Made by a program: the position numbers and the translations under genes | NCBI RefSeq assembly: GCF_016612545.1 | Contig: NZ_JAENRY010000007.1 | Location: 1 to 64,000, forward strand | Origin: Streptomyces sp. MBT65 | GTDB taxonomy: Bacteria > Actinomycetota > Actinomycetes > Streptomycetales > Streptomycetaceae | Reading direction: 5' to 3' | Length of the DNA stretch: 64,000 nucleotides | In this document: in pieces, positions 7,496-16,025 of the stretch | Numbering within the stretch: the first letter of the stretch is position 1 | How the letters are laid out: every line of letters starts with the position of its first letter | The notes under the pieces: model-generated | Told to the model about the DNA's origin: nothing | Seen by the model: only the letters and a program-made list of their open reading frames with translations | Databases searched by the model: none

Positions 7496-9043
7496 TTACG
7501 GCAGGTCGCGGCGCATCGCGTCGGCGACAAGCTCGCCGACGAGCACGGCGGTGGCCGCCGGACCACGCAACGGCGCGGTCGGCAGAATCGAGGTGTCCGC
7601 GACCCGCAGCCCGACGACACCGTGCACGCGCCCGTACTGGTCGACCGCCGCCCCCGGATCGTCGACTGGTCCCATCGGAACAGTGCCGCACGTGTGGTGC
7701 GAGGTACCGAGCCGTGCCGCTGTCCAGCGATCGAGCTGCCGGTCGTCCGCCAGCACGTCCGGCCCCGGCTCCACCAGTCCGAGGGACACTTCCCCGAAAG
7801 CATCGGTGGCAACCAACGTGGCGGTGGCGCGGACGACTTCGCGCAGCCGTCGCCGATCCTCGCCGGTCTCCAGATAGCCGTAGTCGACACTCGGGGGAGT
7901 GGCGGGATCGGCGGAACGCGTACGCAGTCGGCCGCTGAGCCGAGGTGACTGCACCGACGCCAGGAACGCGAGCGGAGCACCGGGCACGCTCACCGTTCCG
8001 CCGACCAGGCCCGCCGTGGGGACGAGCGAGTGGAGGATCTCCAGATCACCGCCCTGGTGAGTGCCGTCCGACGAGGACAGGTGGAGACACCCGCCGAGCC
8101 AGGAGTCGACGGGCTCGGGCAGCGGTCGCCGTGGCCGCCACTCCAGCACCACCTGCGGATGGTCACCGAACCGGGCTCCAACGGCGGGGGAGTTGGCGAC
8201 CACCGCAATGCCCAGGCGCTTCAGTTCGTCGCTCGGTCCGATGCCCGACAGATGCAGCAGATGGGCGGAACCGAACGCCCCGGCACACAGCACGACTTCG
8301 CCGCACTCCAGCGTCGTACGACGTCCGTCCCGCTCCACGACGACACCGGTCGCCCGCCCGTGCTCGACGACGACTCGCCGCACCGAACTCCCGCCCTCCA
8401 CCGTGAGGTTGGGGCGATCGAGCGCCTCCAGCAGATAGCCGACACCAGTGTTGACGCGTATCCCGTCCACCGAGTTGGACGGCACGGGCCCGAACCCGGG
8501 CGCGCCCTGCGCGTTCTTGTCGGGCTCCTCGGGGAAGCCCAACTCCTCAGCCGCCGACCGGAAAGCCACGGCGGCGGGGTGCCGTAGTCCCGTGCGCCGG
8601 ATGCGCATCGGCCCACCGGAACCGTGCAACTCGTCCTCGCCGTAGTCGAGATCGGTCTCCAGGGAGCGCAGCAGCGGAAGCACCCGGTCGTACGACCAGG
8701 CAGCGCCTCCCACGGCCGACCACCGCTCGAAGTCCGCGCGCCGGGCCCGCACGAAGTACCCGCCGTTGACGGTCGTCGACCCGCCGAGAACACGCCCCCG
8801 TACGACGGTATAGGGCCGCTGCGGTGTGAGGTGGACCGCGTACGGCTGGACGGCGGGATGCCCGGGCCGGGCACCCGGGACGAGTCGCGCATCCAGCAAC
8901 TCCCTGGTGAAATGCGTGCGTTGGCGCGGCACCGGGCCCGCCTCCAGCACCAGCACACTGCGGTCGGGGTCCTCGCTCAGTCGCGCGGCCAGTGGCGCGC
9001 CGCTGCCGCCCGCGCCCACGACGATGACGTCCGGGCGGCTCAA
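7496..9043 (-). CDS. mftG: Mycofactocin-associated GMC oxidoreductase (MftG)
   Basis: The open frame of 515 codons encodes a glucose-methanol-choline oxidoreductase. The FAD-binding GAGGSG lies near residue 11 (PDVIVVGAGGSGAPLAARLS). The second signature GGSTTVNGGYFVRAR follows, and the C-terminal block SHHTCGTVPMG holds the active-site His, ending in ADTSILPTAPLRGPAATA. MftG is known to reoxidise the reduced cofactor mycofactocinol and pass electrons towards respiration. The gene usually follows mftF; here it is inverted between mftR and mftA. The only start in frame is TTG 9043. A good RBS plus ATG lies at 9087 but one base out of frame, so the true N-terminus may be disturbed (see the leader ORF). 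Confidence 0.9.
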   Translation of the reverse strand: MSRPDVIVVGAGGSGAPLAARLSEDPDRSVLVLEAGPVPRQRTHFTRELLDARLVPGARPGHPAVQPYAVHLTPQRPYTVVRGRVLGGSTTVNGGYFVRARRADFERWSAVGGAAWSYDRVLPLLRSLETDLDYGEDELHGSGGPMRIRRTGLRHPAAVAFRSAAEELGFPEEPDKNAQGAPGFGPVPSNSVDGIRVNTGVGYLLEALDRPNLTVEGGSSVRRVVVEHGRATGVVVERDGRRTTLECGEVVLCAGAFGSAHLLHLSGIGPSDELKRLGIAVVANSPAVGARFGDHPQVVLEWRPRRPLPEPVDSWLGGCLHLSSSDGTHQGGDLEILHSLVPTAGLVGGTVSVPGAPLAFLASVQSPRLSGRLRTRSADPATPPSVDYGYLETGEDRRRLREVVRATATLVATDAFGEVSLGLVEPGPDVLADDRQLDRWTAARLGTSHHTCGTVPMGPVDDPGAAVDQYGRVHGVVGLRVADTSILPTAPLRGPAATAVLVGELVADAMRRDLP

Positions 9044-9087
9044 CCGGGCCTCGACACTGCCGTAGACCGATCGGTCGAAAGAATCAT
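9040..9087 (-). other. 15-codon leader ORF, or frameshifted N-terminus of mftG
   Basis: On the minus strand GAGGGAGA precedes ATG 9087, which opens a 15-codon frame (MILSTDRSTAVSRPG). Its TGA overlaps the TTG start of mftG as TTGA. Two readings are possible: a coupled leader peptide, or a one-base deletion after the ATG. With one base added, the protein would read on as xSFDRSVYGSVEARLSRPDV straight into the MftG Rossmann fold. The sequence shows both the RBS and the overlap; it does not decide between them. Confidence 0.55.
9065..9076. promoter_or_regulatory. Probable MftR operator between mftG and mftA
   Basis: GACCGATCGGTC is a perfect 12-bp palindrome in the divergent mftG/mftA promoter region. 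Closely related sites occur at 24803-24816 (GACCGGTCGGTACA) and 46296-46309 (GACCGATCGGTACA) in front of catabolic genes. Binding by MftR is inferred from position only. Confidence 0.6.
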
Positions 9088-9178
9088 GGCGTCTCCCTCT
9101 TCACTTTCGGCACCGGGTGCCATTACTGTCGACCGCGCAGCCGCCCGGATGCCCAGCCGGAAGCTCAGGGAGAGTCGC

Positions 9179-9316
9179 ATGAACGAACTCCAGTCCGTAC
9201 CGACCGTCCCGGCCAACGAGAACCAGGCCGAAGAGCCCGTCACGGAACAGCAGTTGATCGAGGCCGACGACCTCATCGAGGAAATCTCCATCGACGGCAT
9301 GTGCGGTGTCTACTAG
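9179..9316 (+). CDS. mftA: Mycofactocin precursor peptide (MftA)
   Basis: This 45-aa peptide starts at ATG 9179 behind AGGGAG (9167-9172). It is acidic in the middle (QQLIEADDLIEE) and ends in the family signature IDGMCGVY. The C-terminal Val-Tyr pair is the part that MftC decarboxylates and cross-links and MftE releases, giving the core of the redox cofactor mycofactocin. The rest acts as leader for MftB. It is the first gene of the mftABCDEF operon. Confidence 0.97.
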   Translation: MNELQSVPTVPANENQAEEPVTEQQLIEADDLIEEISIDGMCGVY

Positions 9317-9326
9317 GCCCGCCCGC

Positions 9327-9602
9327 ATGACCGCGCCGACCCTCGACCGCGCCCTCGGCCTGCATCCCCAAGTCTCGGTACGCCCCGAACCGTTCGGCGC
9401 GCTGCTCTACCACTTCGGCACCCGCAGGCTGACGTTCCTCAAGGACCGCCGACTCCTCGCCGTCGTCGAGTCCCTCGCGGACGCCCCCACGGCCCGCGCC
9501 GCCTGTCTGGCGGCCGGTGTCCAGGAGGCCGAACTCCCGCGCTACAGGCGGGCGTTGGCTGCACTCGCCGAGTCGTCGATGCTCGTCGGAAGGACCCCAT
9601 GA
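9327..9602 (+). CDS. mftB: Mycofactocin precursor-binding chaperone (MftB)
   Basis: This 91-aa protein from ATG 9327 (MTAPTLDRALGLHPQVSVRP) belongs to the small RiPP recognition element type that binds the MftA leader and delivers it to MftC. The typical segment PEPFGALLYHFGTRRLTFLK is present. An alternative GTG at 9306 would overlap the end of mftA. No strong RBS favours either start, so coupling to mftA is likely. Its TGA overlaps the mftC ATG (ATGA). Confidence 0.93.
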   Translation: MTAPTLDRALGLHPQVSVRPEPFGALLYHFGTRRLTFLKDRRLLAVVESLADAPTARAACLAAGVQEAELPRYRRALAALAESSMLVGRTP

Positions 9603-10807
9603 CCGCCACCGCCGAACCGACCCGGCTGGTCGACACCTTCGAATCCGGACTCGACGCCCCGATCTGCCTCACCTGGGAGCTGACCTACGCCTGCAACCTG
9701 GCCTGCACCCACTGCCTCTCCAGCTCCGGCCGCCGCGACCCGCGCGAGCTGTCCACCGCCGAAGCCAAGGCGGTCATCGACGAGTTGGAGGCCATGCAGG
9801 TCTTCTACGTCAACATCGGCGGCGGAGAGCCCACCGTCCGCGCCGACTTCTGGGAACTCCTCGACTACGCCACCGCCCACCACGTCGGCGTGAAGTTCTC
9901 CACCAACGGCGTCCGCATCACCCCCGAGGCCGCCCGCCGCCTCGCCGCCAACGACTACGTCGACGTCCAGATCTCCCTCGACGGTGCGACCTCGGACGTC
10001 AACGACGCGGTACGCGGCGCCGGTTCGTACGCGACCGCGCTCCGGGCACTGGAGAACCTCGCGGCCGCCGGCATGCGCAACTTCAAGATCTCCGTGGTCT
10101 GCACCCGTCACAACATCCCCCAACTGGACGAGTTCAAGGCCCTCGCCGACCGCTACGGCGCCCAACTCCGCCTGACCCGACTGCGTCCCTCGGGGCGCGG
10201 CGCCGATGTCTGGGACGACCTCCACCCGACCGCCGCCCAGCAACGCGAGCTGTACGACTGGCTGTTGGCCCACGGAGATCACGTGCTGACCGGCGACTCC
10301 TTCTTCCACCTCTCCGCCTACGGCGAGGCGCTCCCCGGCCTCAACCTGTGCGGCGCCGGACGCGTCGTCTGCCTGATCGACCCGGTCGGCGACGTCTACG
10401 CCTGCCCGTTCGCCATCCACGAGGAGTTCCTCGCCGGCAACGTCCGCACGCCCGGCGGCTTCACCGACGTATGGCGCGGCTCGGAGCTGTTCGCGCGGCT
10501 GCGCACCCCGCAGCACGGCGGAGCCTGCGCGTCCTGCGCCTTCTACGACACCTGCAAGGGCGGCTGCATGGCCGCCAAGTTCTTCACCGGACTGCCGTTG
10601 GACGGCCCCGACCCCGAGTGCGTGCAGGGCTACGGCGAACAGCAACTGGCCCAACGTGACAAGGGTGTTGGAGACCTCCCCAAGCCGTCCGCCGACCACT
10701 CCCGGCGACGGCCCGTGGACCTCGTCCTCACCCGGCGCCGGGACCTGGAACGGCCCCCGGTCACCGACTGCGCCGAGGATCCACTGGCCGGCCTGCGCCT
10801 CACCTAG
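9599..10807 (+). CDS. mftC: Mycofactocin radical SAM maturase (MftC)
   Basis: This 402-aa radical SAM enzyme binds its 4Fe-4S cluster through C32-x3-C36-x2-C39 in TYACNLACTHC. NIGGGEPTVR is the SAM-binding GGE motif. The C-terminal SPASM region has further cysteines (CGAGRVVC, YACPF, CASCAFYDTCKGGCM). MftC performs oxidative decarboxylation of the C-terminal Tyr of MftA and then the C-C bond formation with Val. Its length and cysteine pattern fit the family. The start overlaps mftB by 4 bases. Confidence 0.97.
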   Translation: MTATAEPTRLVDTFESGLDAPICLTWELTYACNLACTHCLSSSGRRDPRELSTAEAKAVIDELEAMQVFYVNIGGGEPTVRADFWELLDYATAHHVGVKFSTNGVRITPEAARRLAANDYVDVQISLDGATSDVNDAVRGAGSYATALRALENLAAAGMRNFKISVVCTRHNIPQLDEFKALADRYGAQLRLTRLRPSGRGADVWDDLHPTAAQQRELYDWLLAHGDHVLTGDSFFHLSAYGEALPGLNLCGAGRVVCLIDPVGDVYACPFAIHEEFLAGNVRTPGGFTDVWRGSELFARLRTPQHGGACASCAFYDTCKGGCMAAKFFTGLPLDGPDPECVQGYGEQQLAQRDKGVGDLPKPSADHSRRRPVDLVLTRRRDLERPPVTDCAEDPLAGLRLT

Positions 10808-10830
10808 ACCACAAGGGAAGAGAACACGTC

Positions 10831-12021
10831 ATGGGCAGGAACCCCTGGTTCGAGACGGTCGCCGAAGCACAGCGCCGAGCGAAGAGACGGCTGCCGAGCA
10901 CGGTCTACGGCGCGCTCGTCGCGGGCTCGGAGCGCGGCCGCACGATCGACGACAACACGGCGGCGTTCGCCCAACTGGGCTTCGCGCCCAGGGTCGTTGG
11001 CCACCACGCGGAGCGCGACCTGTCCACGACCGTGCTCGGAGTACCCACATCCCTACCGGTGCTCATCTCGCCGACCGGTGTGCAGGCCGTGGACCCCGAG
11101 GGCGAGGTCGCCGTGGCGCGGGCGGCGGCGAACAGGGATGTCGTGATGGGGCTGAGTTCCTTCGCCAGCAAGCCCGTTGAGGAAGTCGCCGCCGCCCAGC
11201 CGAACCTCTTCTACCAGCTCTACTGGAGCGGCACCCGCGCCACGATGGTGCAGCGCATGGACCGGGCCAGGGCGGCCGGCGCCAAGGCGCTCATCGTCAC
11301 CCTCGACTGGTCCTTCTCCCACGGCCGGGACTGGGGGAGTCCGTCCATCCCCGACAAGCTCGACCTGAAGACCATGCTGAAGTTCGCGCCCGACGTGCTG
11401 CCCCACCCCGGCTGGCTGCTCCGGTTCGCCAAGTCCCGTCGCCTGCCCGACCTTTCGGTCCCCAACCTGCGGCCCCCGGGCGGCGAATCCCCCACCTTCT
11501 TCGGCGCCTACGGCGAGTGGATGCAGACCACACCTCCGACGTGGGAGGACGTGACGTGGCTGCGCAAGGAGTGGGGAGGGCCCTTCCTGCTCAAGGGAGT
11601 CACCCGCGTCGACGACGCCAAGCGGGCCGTCGACGCCGGAGTGTCCGCCCTGTCCGTCTCCAACCACGGCGGCAACAACCTCGACACCACCCCCGCGACC
11701 ATCCGCGTACTCCCCGCGATAGCGGAGGCGGTCGGTGCACAGATCGAAGTCCTCCTCGACGGCGGTGTGCGGCGGGGCGGCGACGTGGCCAAGGCCCTCG
11801 CCCTGGGCGCCCGCGCCGTGCTGATCGGCCGTGCCTACCTGTGGGGCCTGGCGGCCAACGGACAGGCCGGCGTGGAGAACGTCCTGGACATCCTGCGCGG
11901 CGGCCTCGACTCGGCGGTCCTGGGCCTCGGGCACTCCTCCGTCCACGAGTTGACGCCGGACGACCTGGTCATCCCGCCGGGCTTCCCCCTCGTCCTGGGC
12001 CGCGACGCCCCGGCATCCTGA
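10831..12021 (+). CDS. mftD: Mycofactocin biosynthesis FMN-dependent dehydrogenase (MftD)
   Basis: This 396-aa member of the FMN-dependent alpha-hydroxy acid dehydrogenase family starts at ATG 10831 behind AAGGGAAGAG. The catalytic His lies in VSNHGGNNLDTTPA. Typical lactate dehydrogenases have NHGGRQLD, whereas Asn in place of Arg is usual for MftD. The C-terminal FMN phosphate site LLDGGVRRGGDVAKAL followed by GARAVLIGRAYLWGL is intact. MftD oxidatively deaminates the released Val-Tyr-derived ring (AHDP) to give premycofactocin. Confidence 0.96.
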   Translation: MGRNPWFETVAEAQRRAKRRLPSTVYGALVAGSERGRTIDDNTAAFAQLGFAPRVVGHHAERDLSTTVLGVPTSLPVLISPTGVQAVDPEGEVAVARAAANRDVVMGLSSFASKPVEEVAAAQPNLFYQLYWSGTRATMVQRMDRARAAGAKALIVTLDWSFSHGRDWGSPSIPDKLDLKTMLKFAPDVLPHPGWLLRFAKSRRLPDLSVPNLRPPGGESPTFFGAYGEWMQTTPPTWEDVTWLRKEWGGPFLLKGVTRVDDAKRAVDAGVSALSVSNHGGNNLDTTPATIRVLPAIAEAVGAQIEVLLDGGVRRGGDVAKALALGARAVLIGRAYLWGLAANGQAGVENVLDILRGGLDSAVLGLGHSSVHELTPDDLVIPPGFPLVLGRDAPAS

Positions 12022-12023
12022 GC

Positions 12024-12776
12024 ATGGTGCGAGACGACCCGGCGACCGAACTCGCCCACACCGCCTGGCCGTTGGTGCCGTCCGACGCGCTGGTACTGCT
12101 GCCGATCGGGTCCACCGAACAGCACGGCCCGCATCTGCCGTTCGACACGGACAGCGTCATCGCCGAGTCCGTCGCAAGGCGAGCGGCAACTGCCGTGCCC
12201 GGCGCGTTGGTTGCGCCGACGCTCCGCTACGGCGCCAGCGGCGAGCACGCGGGTTTCCCCGGTACCGTCTCGATCGGCCACGAAGCGCTGCGCGCGGTAC
12301 TGGTGGAGGCCGTACGCTCGCTGTCGCTGTGGGCCGGGCGGATCGTCCTCGTCAACGGCCACGGCGGCAACACCGCCACCCTCGACACCGCCCTGCGACT
12401 GTTGCGCACCGAAGGCCACGACGTGGCCTGGACCGGCTGCGCCGTTCCCGGAGGCGACGCGCACGCCGGTCGTACCGAGACCTCGGTGATGCTCCATCTC
12501 GCCCCGGATCACGTGCACTTGGAGGCGGCGGTCATCGGCGACACCCGACCGCTGGCCGTCCTCCTCCCGGACCTTGTGGCTCACGGGGTCCGCGCGGTCT
12601 CACCCTCAGGCGTCCTCGGCGACCCGACCGGCGCCTCGGCGGCGGAGGGCCATCGGGCGATGGACACGATGGTCTCGGCAGCCGTCCGCCGGATCACCGC
12701 CTGGACCGTGGACGCGCGGGGCCGCCTCGCCGAACCGGTCCCGGGGGAGTCGCCCCACCAGGTCGTACGGCCATGA
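12024..12776 (+). CDS. mftE: Mycofactocin precursor peptidase (MftE)
   Basis: This 250-aa creatininase-family metallopeptidase carries the metal ligands in GSTEQHGPHLPFDTD, the NGHGGN motif and GGDAHAGRTETS. MftE cleaves the modified C-terminus of MftA to release the AHDP core. The start ATG 12024 lies 2 bp after the mftD stop. The end overlaps mftF (ATGA), so translation is coupled. The length fits the family. Confidence 0.96.
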   Translation: MVRDDPATELAHTAWPLVPSDALVLLPIGSTEQHGPHLPFDTDSVIAESVARRAATAVPGALVAPTLRYGASGEHAGFPGTVSIGHEALRAVLVEAVRSLSLWAGRIVLVNGHGGNTATLDTALRLLRTEGHDVAWTGCAVPGGDAHAGRTETSVMLHLAPDHVHLEAAVIGDTRPLAVLLPDLVAHGVRAVSPSGVLGDPTGASAAEGHRAMDTMVSAAVRRITAWTVDARGRLAEPVPGESPHQVVRP

Positions 12777-14167
12777 CGCTCCCCGTCGGCTTCCTCGTCC
12801 AACTCGACCGGCACACCCGGGTCGTGGACGGTGGCCGGGCCCTCGTCGGTGGCTTCCCGACCCGGCTGATCCGGTTGACTCCGCGGGCCCAACGGCTGCT
12901 CAGCGGGCGGACGTTGCGGGTGCGGGACGCGGCGAGCGCGCTGCTCGCGGACCGGCTCCTCGACCTCGGCATGGCCAATCCCGTCGTAGCCTCGCTGCCG
13001 CTGCCCGCCGACCCCCGCTGCACGGTCGTCGTGCCGGTCCGCGACCGCCCGCGTCAACTGGCCAGGCTGCTCGGCAGTGTTGGAGAGACGTACCCCGTGA
13101 TCGTGGTCGACGACGCGTCGCGACACCCGAGGGCCGTAGCCGCCGTAGCCGCCGTAGCGGCCGAACACGGCGCCACGCTGGTCCCGTTGACGACGAACGT
13201 GGGCCCGGCCGCCGCCCGCAACGTCGGACTTCGGCTCGTCACCACGCCTTTCGTCGTGTTCGCCGACTCCGACATCGTGCTGCCCCCCGACACCGTGCCC
13301 ACCCTCCTCCGGCACTTCGCCGACCCCGCCGTCGCCATGGCCGTACCCCGCATCGTCGGGCTGCCCTCCGCCGCCCCGACCTGGATCGAACGCTACGAGA
13401 ACGCCCGCTCCTCGCTCGACCTGGGCGCGCACCCGGCCGGAGTCCGCCCCGGCAGTCCCGTCTCCTGGGCCTCCACGGCCTGCGTCGTGGCACGGGTGGA
13501 CGCGCTGAAGGACGGCTTCGACGAGCGGATGCGGGTCGGCGAGGACGTCGACCTGTGCTGGCGCCTGATCGAACAGGGCCGACGCGTGCGCTACGAACCG
13601 GCCGCCGAGGCAGCCCACGAACACCGCGCGCGGACCGGCGACTGGCTGCTCCGCAAGGCGGTCTACGGCACCGGCGCGCAGCCCCTCGCCGAACGCCACC
13701 CTCGCTTCATCGCCCCGGTCGTGTTCGCCCCCTGGAGCGCCGCGTTCGTCACCGCCCTGCTCGCCCAACGGCGTTGGTCGGTGCCCGTCGCCGGGGCCGT
13801 CCTCGTGGGCGTCACCCTCAGGATCGGCCGCAAACTCGACGGCACCGGGCAGCCGCACCGGCTCGCCGCACGGCTCACGGCCAACGGGGCGGTCGCGGCC
13901 GTGGCCCAGACCTCGGCCCTGTTCAACCGGCACTGGTGGCCCCTCACGGTCGTCGGCTGTGTGGCGTCCCGCCGGGTACGCAGGGCCGCAGCACTGGCCG
14001 CGCTGGCCGACATCGCCCTTGAGTACCGGCGCGACCGGGCCCAACTCGACCCGGTGCGCTACGGCGTCGCGCGCCGCCTCGACGACCTCGCCTACGGGGC
14101 CGGTGTCTGGCTGTCCGCCCTCAAGGGCCGCTCCAGCGCGGCGCTGCGACCTCGTGTCTCCCGCTGA
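12773..14167 (+). CDS. mftF: Mycofactocin glycosyltransferase (MftF)
   Basis: This 464-aa family 2 glycosyltransferase has, after an N-terminal domain shared by MftF proteins (MTLPVGFLVQLDRHTRVVDG), a nucleotide-sugar fold beginning CTVVVPVRDRPRQLARLLGS. It carries VVDDASRH and the DxD-like FADSDIVLPP. MftF adds the oligoglucose chain to premycofactocin. Hydrophobic stretches in the last third suggest membrane association. A short 9-bp codon repeat encodes AVAAVAAVAA near residue 125. It is the last gene of the mft operon. Confidence 0.94.
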   Translation: MTLPVGFLVQLDRHTRVVDGGRALVGGFPTRLIRLTPRAQRLLSGRTLRVRDAASALLADRLLDLGMANPVVASLPLPADPRCTVVVPVRDRPRQLARLLGSVGETYPVIVVDDASRHPRAVAAVAAVAAEHGATLVPLTTNVGPAAARNVGLRLVTTPFVVFADSDIVLPPDTVPTLLRHFADPAVAMAVPRIVGLPSAAPTWIERYENARSSLDLGAHPAGVRPGSPVSWASTACVVARVDALKDGFDERMRVGEDVDLCWRLIEQGRRVRYEPAAEAAHEHRARTGDWLLRKAVYGTGAQPLAERHPRFIAPVVFAPWSAAFVTALLAQRRWSVPVAGAVLVGVTLRIGRKLDGTGQPHRLAARLTANGAVAAVAQTSALFNRHWWPLTVVGCVASRRVRRAAALAALADIALEYRRDRAQLDPVRYGVARRLDDLAYGAGVWLSALKGRSSAALRPRVSR

Positions 14168-14175
14168 TCCCTGAG

Positions 14176-14190
14176 TCCCGGTCAGCGGAA
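14176..14190. promoter_or_regulatory. Candidate operator upstream of the HsaA-like gene
   Basis: TCCCGGTCAGCGGAA matches the element TCCCrCTGAnCGGrA found also at 54521, 57991, 62453 and 62492. It lies about 100 bp upstream of the HsaA-like start, in the mftF to hsaA-like gap. A second palindrome, GGGATCATCCC, is at 14227-14237. The KstR-like TetR at 58969 is the best candidate to bind the former, by inference. Confidence 0.5.
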
Positions 14191-14288
14191 ATCGGTCGGC
14201 AGACGCCCGGGCCAGGAAATGACACTGGGATCATCCCGCCGCGTGTGTGCGGCACTTGCGCGATATCAGGCAGCAGGAGGTGTGCGGC

Positions 14289-15470
14289 GTGACGCACGAA
14301 GTGGTCAACCGTGTCGAGGATCTCGGGCCCGAACTTGCCGCGCTCGCCGAGGAGAACGAGAAACTCGGCAAGTTGAGCGACCGCACCGTCGAACTGCTCC
14401 GTTCGGCAGGCGTGATCCGGCTCCTCCAGCCCAAGGAGTTCGGCGGCTACAGCGCCCACCCCCGGGACTTCGCGGAAGCGGTGATGGCCGTCGCACGGCA
14501 CGACGGGGCCGCCGGGTGGGTGAGCGGTGTCGTCGGCGTACACCCTTGGGAACTGGCCCAGTTGGACCCCCGGCTCGCGCACGAGGTGTGGGACGAGAAC
14601 CCGGACAGCTGGATCGCCTCGCCGTACATGCCCAACGGCATCGCCGACCCGGTGGAGGGCGGATACGTCCTCAGCGGACGCTGGCCCTTCTCCTCCGGCA
14701 GCGACCACTGCGACTGGGACTTCCTCGGCGCGCTCGTCGGCGACGGCAAGGGCAGGCCGGCCGGCCCGATCTCCGTACTCCACGTCGTGCTGCCGCGCTC
14801 CGACTACGAGATCATCGACGGCACGTGGGACGTCGTCGGCCTGGCGGGCACCGGGAGCAAGGACGTCGTCGTCGACAAGGCGTTCATCCCCGCCTATCGC
14901 ACCATCAAGCAGGAGACGGTCCAGGAGGGCAGCGCCGCCGAGGCGGTCGGACTCACCGACACCCTCTACAAGTTGCCCTTCAGCTCCATGTTCCCCCTCG
15001 GCATCACCGCCGCCGTCATCGGCATCTGCGAGGGCGCGCTCGCCCTGCACCTCTCCCAGCAGCGCGACCGGGTCGCCGTGACCGGGGTCCAAGTACGCGA
15101 CGACCCCTATGTGTTGTACGCGGCCGGGGAGGCCGCGGCGGAGATCGCCGCCTCCCGCGTCCAACTGATCGACGGCATCAGCCGGTTGTACGACCAGGTC
15201 GAGGCCGGGAAGCCGGTCAGCATCGAGGACCGGTCCGACGTCCGCCGCAACCAGGTCCGTTGCGCCTGGCGTGCCGTCTCCGCGCTGGACGAGATCTTCG
15301 TACGGTCCGGCGGCAACGCGATCCGGCGTGACAACCCGATGCAGCGGTTCTGGCGGGACGCGCACGTGGGACTTCAGCACATGATCCATGTCCCCGGGTC
15401 CGCGTATCACGCCAACGCCCTTGCCCAGATGGGACTTGAGCTGCCCGAGGCGATGCGCGTCCTGATCTGA
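14289..15470 (+). CDS. Flavin-dependent hydroxylase, HsaA-like oxygenase component
   Basis: This 393-aa protein with the acyl-CoA dehydrogenase fold resembles the oxygenase of two-component FMN/FAD monooxygenases such as HsaA (3-HSA 4-hydroxylase of steroid degradation). Features are FGGYSAHPRDFAEAVMAVAR, then HDGAAGWVSGVVGVHP, a central beta domain (YVLSGRWPFSSGSDHCDWDF) and the C-terminal helical bundle. The GTG start at 14289 is chosen because AGGAGG (14275-14280) sits 8 nt upstream; an earlier ATG has no RBS. The flavin reductase follows 36 bp downstream. The likely role is ortho-hydroxylation of a phenolic intermediate to a catechol for the dioxygenase at 57043. The substrate is unknown. 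Confidence 0.82.
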   Translation: MTHEVVNRVEDLGPELAALAEENEKLGKLSDRTVELLRSAGVIRLLQPKEFGGYSAHPRDFAEAVMAVARHDGAAGWVSGVVGVHPWELAQLDPRLAHEVWDENPDSWIASPYMPNGIADPVEGGYVLSGRWPFSSGSDHCDWDFLGALVGDGKGRPAGPISVLHVVLPRSDYEIIDGTWDVVGLAGTGSKDVVVDKAFIPAYRTIKQETVQEGSAAEAVGLTDTLYKLPFSSMFPLGITAAVIGICEGALALHLSQQRDRVAVTGVQVRDDPYVLYAAGEAAAEIAASRVQLIDGISRLYDQVEAGKPVSIEDRSDVRRNQVRCAWRAVSALDEIFVRSGGNAIRRDNPMQRFWRDAHVGLQHMIHVPGSAYHANALAQMGLELPEAMRVLI

Positions 15471-15506
15471 CGGACCGTCGAGAACGTGCGAGAACAAGGA
15501 GGGGCC

Positions 15507-16025
15507 GTGACGGACGCCATCGAGGGGCGCCACTTCCGTGAGGTGCTGGGGCACTTCCCCACGAGCGTGGTCGCCATCACCACGACGGACACCGACCGGC
15601 AACCCCGGGGAATGATCGTCGGAACGTTCATGTCCGTCTCCCTGGAACCGCCCCTGGTGTCCTTCCTCGTGGACGGTTCCTCCAACACCCTGCGGACGAT
15701 CCGGACGGCCGGTCGTTTCTGCGCCAACGCGCTCGCGGGCAACCAGGAACGCCTCTCCCGGCAGATGGCCGGCGGCCCGAACCGCTTCGAGGGCGCCGAC
15801 TGGAAGGAATCCCCGCTGGGCAATCCCGTCCTGGACGGAGTCGTCGCGTGGGTCGACTGCGCCGTGGAGAAAATCGTCGAACTCGGCGACCACCAACTGG
15901 TCGTCGGACGGGTCCGCACGCTCCGCGTCGAGTCGATGAAGACCCCCTTGCTCTTCTTCCGCGGCGGTTACGGCGACTATCTGTCGAGCACGAACCTGCT
16001 GCTGGACAGCCTCGTCGGCTGGTGA
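15507..16025 (+). CDS. Flavin reductase, HsaB-like partner of the hydroxylase
   Basis: This 172-aa flavin reductase domain protein starts at GTG 15507, right behind AAGGAGGGG. Motifs are HFPTSVVAITTTDTD, GMIVGTFMSVSLEPPLVSFL and FCANALAGNQERLSRQ, typical of the FMN/FAD reductase (HpaC/HsaB) family. It supplies reduced flavin to the oxygenase encoded just upstream. The family length of 160-190 aa fits. The stop codon touches the first of three 22-bp direct repeats. Confidence 0.88.
   Translation: MTDAIEGRHFREVLGHFPTSVVAITTTDTDRQPRGMIVGTFMSVSLEPPLVSFLVDGSSNTLRTIRTAGRFCANALAGNQERLSRQMAGGPNRFEGADWKESPLGNPVLDGVVAWVDCAVEKIVELGDHQLVVGRVRTLRVESMKTPLLFFRGGYGDYLSSTNLLLDSLVGW

Noticed and set aside
13117-13164. 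9-bp repeats (GCCGTAGCC) in mftF as a possible regulatory repeat
   Set aside because: They encode a simple AVAAVAAVAA run in a surface loop of the glycosyltransferase and are in frame. Codon slippage is enough to explain them.
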